Shown here: positions 14,233 to 14,719 of the stretch, in pieces
Layout of the letters: the number at the start of each line of letters is the position of its first letter
Position numbering within the stretch: position 1 is the stretch's first letter
NCBI GenBank assembly: GCA_016763335.1
Contig: JAESUD010000358.1
Coordinates: 1 to 14,719 of the forward strand
DNA length: 14,719 nt
DNA from: Emcibacteraceae bacterium
Lineage (GTDB): Bacteria > Pseudomonadota > Alphaproteobacteria > Sphingomonadales > Emcibacteraceae
Reading direction: 5' to 3'
Translations under genes and position numbers: made by a program
Notes under the pieces: generated by a model
The model's input: only the letters and a program-made list of their open reading frames with translations
What the model was told of the DNA's origin: nothing
The model's database searches: none

Positions 14233-14719
14233 TTATGAGAGTAATTTATTTAAGCCACTACGCATGTCAAATTGAGGAGCGTAACCAAGCTGTTTAATCG
14301 CTTTTTCGATGGATGCTTTTGAATGTCTTACATCGCCAGCACGAAAACCTTGATATGTTATATCAGCAAACGAATTTTTGCGTAAATTTTCTTTTATAAG
14401 TTCAACAAGTTGGTTAAGCGAAGTTTGACCGCCAACGGCAACATTGAAAACTTCATTCTTAGCAAGGCTATCTGATGTTGCTGCTAGAATGTTAATCTGA
14501 ACAACATTTTCAATGTAACAAAAATCACGGCTGGTTTCGCCGTCACCATTTATATAAACTGTCTCACCGGCATTTATTGTGGACACCCATTTGGGGATAA
14601 CGGCGGCATAGGCACCCTCAGGGTCTTGTCTTGGACCAAATACATTGAAATATCTTAATCCCACTGATTTAAAATCATATGTTCTGTAAAAAACATCAGC
14701 GTAAAGCTCATTGACATAT
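14233..14719 (-). CDS. UDP-hexose C4-epimerase, WbpP/TviC type (5' part beyond the window)
   Basis: C-terminal 161 residues of an NAD-dependent short-chain epimerase that would interconvert UDP-GlcNAc and UDP-GalNAc or their uronic forms for surface-glycan synthesis. The piece opens with YVNELYADVFYRTY, which follows the catalytic YxxxK lost just outside the edge. It continues with VGLRYFNVFGPRQDP, GAYAAVIPKW, INGDGETSRDF and NVAVGGQTSLNQLVELI, all typical of WbpP, Gne and TviC. A downstream RAGDVRHS motif contacts the nucleotide in this group. The gene continues past the right edge, so its start is not visible. It is the first visible gene of the minus-strand operon, with only 3 to 12 bases before the transferase gene. 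It ties this operon to glycan production. Confidence 0.92.
   Translation of the reverse strand, partial: YVNELYADVFYRTYDFKSVGLRYFNVFGPRQDPEGAYAAVIPKWVSTINAGETVYINGDGETSRDFCYIENVVQINILAATSDSLAKNEVFNVAVGGQTSLNQLVELIKENLRKNSFADITYQGFRAGDVRHSKASIEKAIKQLGYAPQFDMRSGLNKLLS

Noticed and set aside
1..14719. Mobile element, prophage, CRISPR array or tRNA gene
   Set aside because: No transposase, integrase, long terminal repeats, regularly spaced repeats or cloverleaf-like sequences were seen.

Overview
The window looks like chromosomal DNA of a Gram-negative bacterium, most likely a low-GC alphaproteobacterium. GC was judged by eye at roughly 40 percent and not counted. Grounds for this are lipoboxed outer-envelope lipoproteins, a PhoP/PhoQ-type two-component pair with a PepSY protein, a stand-alone AroQ chorismate mutase, a TrxR-like ferredoxin-NADP reductase, and Wzx and WbpP-type surface-glycan genes. 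The taxonomic call is an inference. No tRNA, rRNA, IS element, phage gene or CRISPR array was found. Genes are packed tightly: the longest gene-free stretch is 225 bases (8196-8420), which holds two divergent promoters.

Left part (1-4449). A mechanosensitive channel gene runs off the left edge on the minus strand and carries an apparent one-base deletion near 418-422. It shares a promoter region with a plus-strand VanZ-family membrane protein. A second VanZ-family gene converges on the first, and their stop codons overlap. Each of these two proteins appears to be three four-helix VanZ-like units in tandem. Next comes a plus-strand flavoprotein of the YumC-type ferredoxin/flavodoxin-NADP+ reductase family, with a 20-bp dyad over its probable promoter.

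Middle part (4450-8195). A plus-strand operon encodes a secreted PepSY-domain protein, an OmpR-family response regulator and a PhoQ-like histidine kinase; the last two overlap by 14 bases. A PhoP-box-like direct repeat lies at a suitable distance upstream of a -10 element before this operon. A glycine-zipper lipoprotein follows. Its 3' end is a branched, rho-independent terminator-like RNA structure. A lipoprotein FKBP-type prolyl isomerase converges on it.

Right part (8196-14719). myo-Inositol-1-phosphate synthase is translationally coupled to a nucleotidyltransferase that closely resembles CTP:inositol-1-phosphate cytidylyltransferase. Converging on them is a minus-strand operon. In transcription order it encodes a UDP-hexose C4-epimerase of the WbpP/TviC type (cut by the right edge), a CDP-alcohol phosphotransferase, a secreted protein with a very basic tail, a Wzx-type flippase, and a chorismate mutase. 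Together, glucose-6-phosphate to inositol-1-phosphate to CDP-inositol, then phosphoinositol transfer, membrane flipping and periplasmic handling, suggest a route to an inositol-phosphate-containing lipid or glycolipid. This is the most interesting system in the window. The individual enzyme classes are well supported; the joint pathway and its product are inferred.
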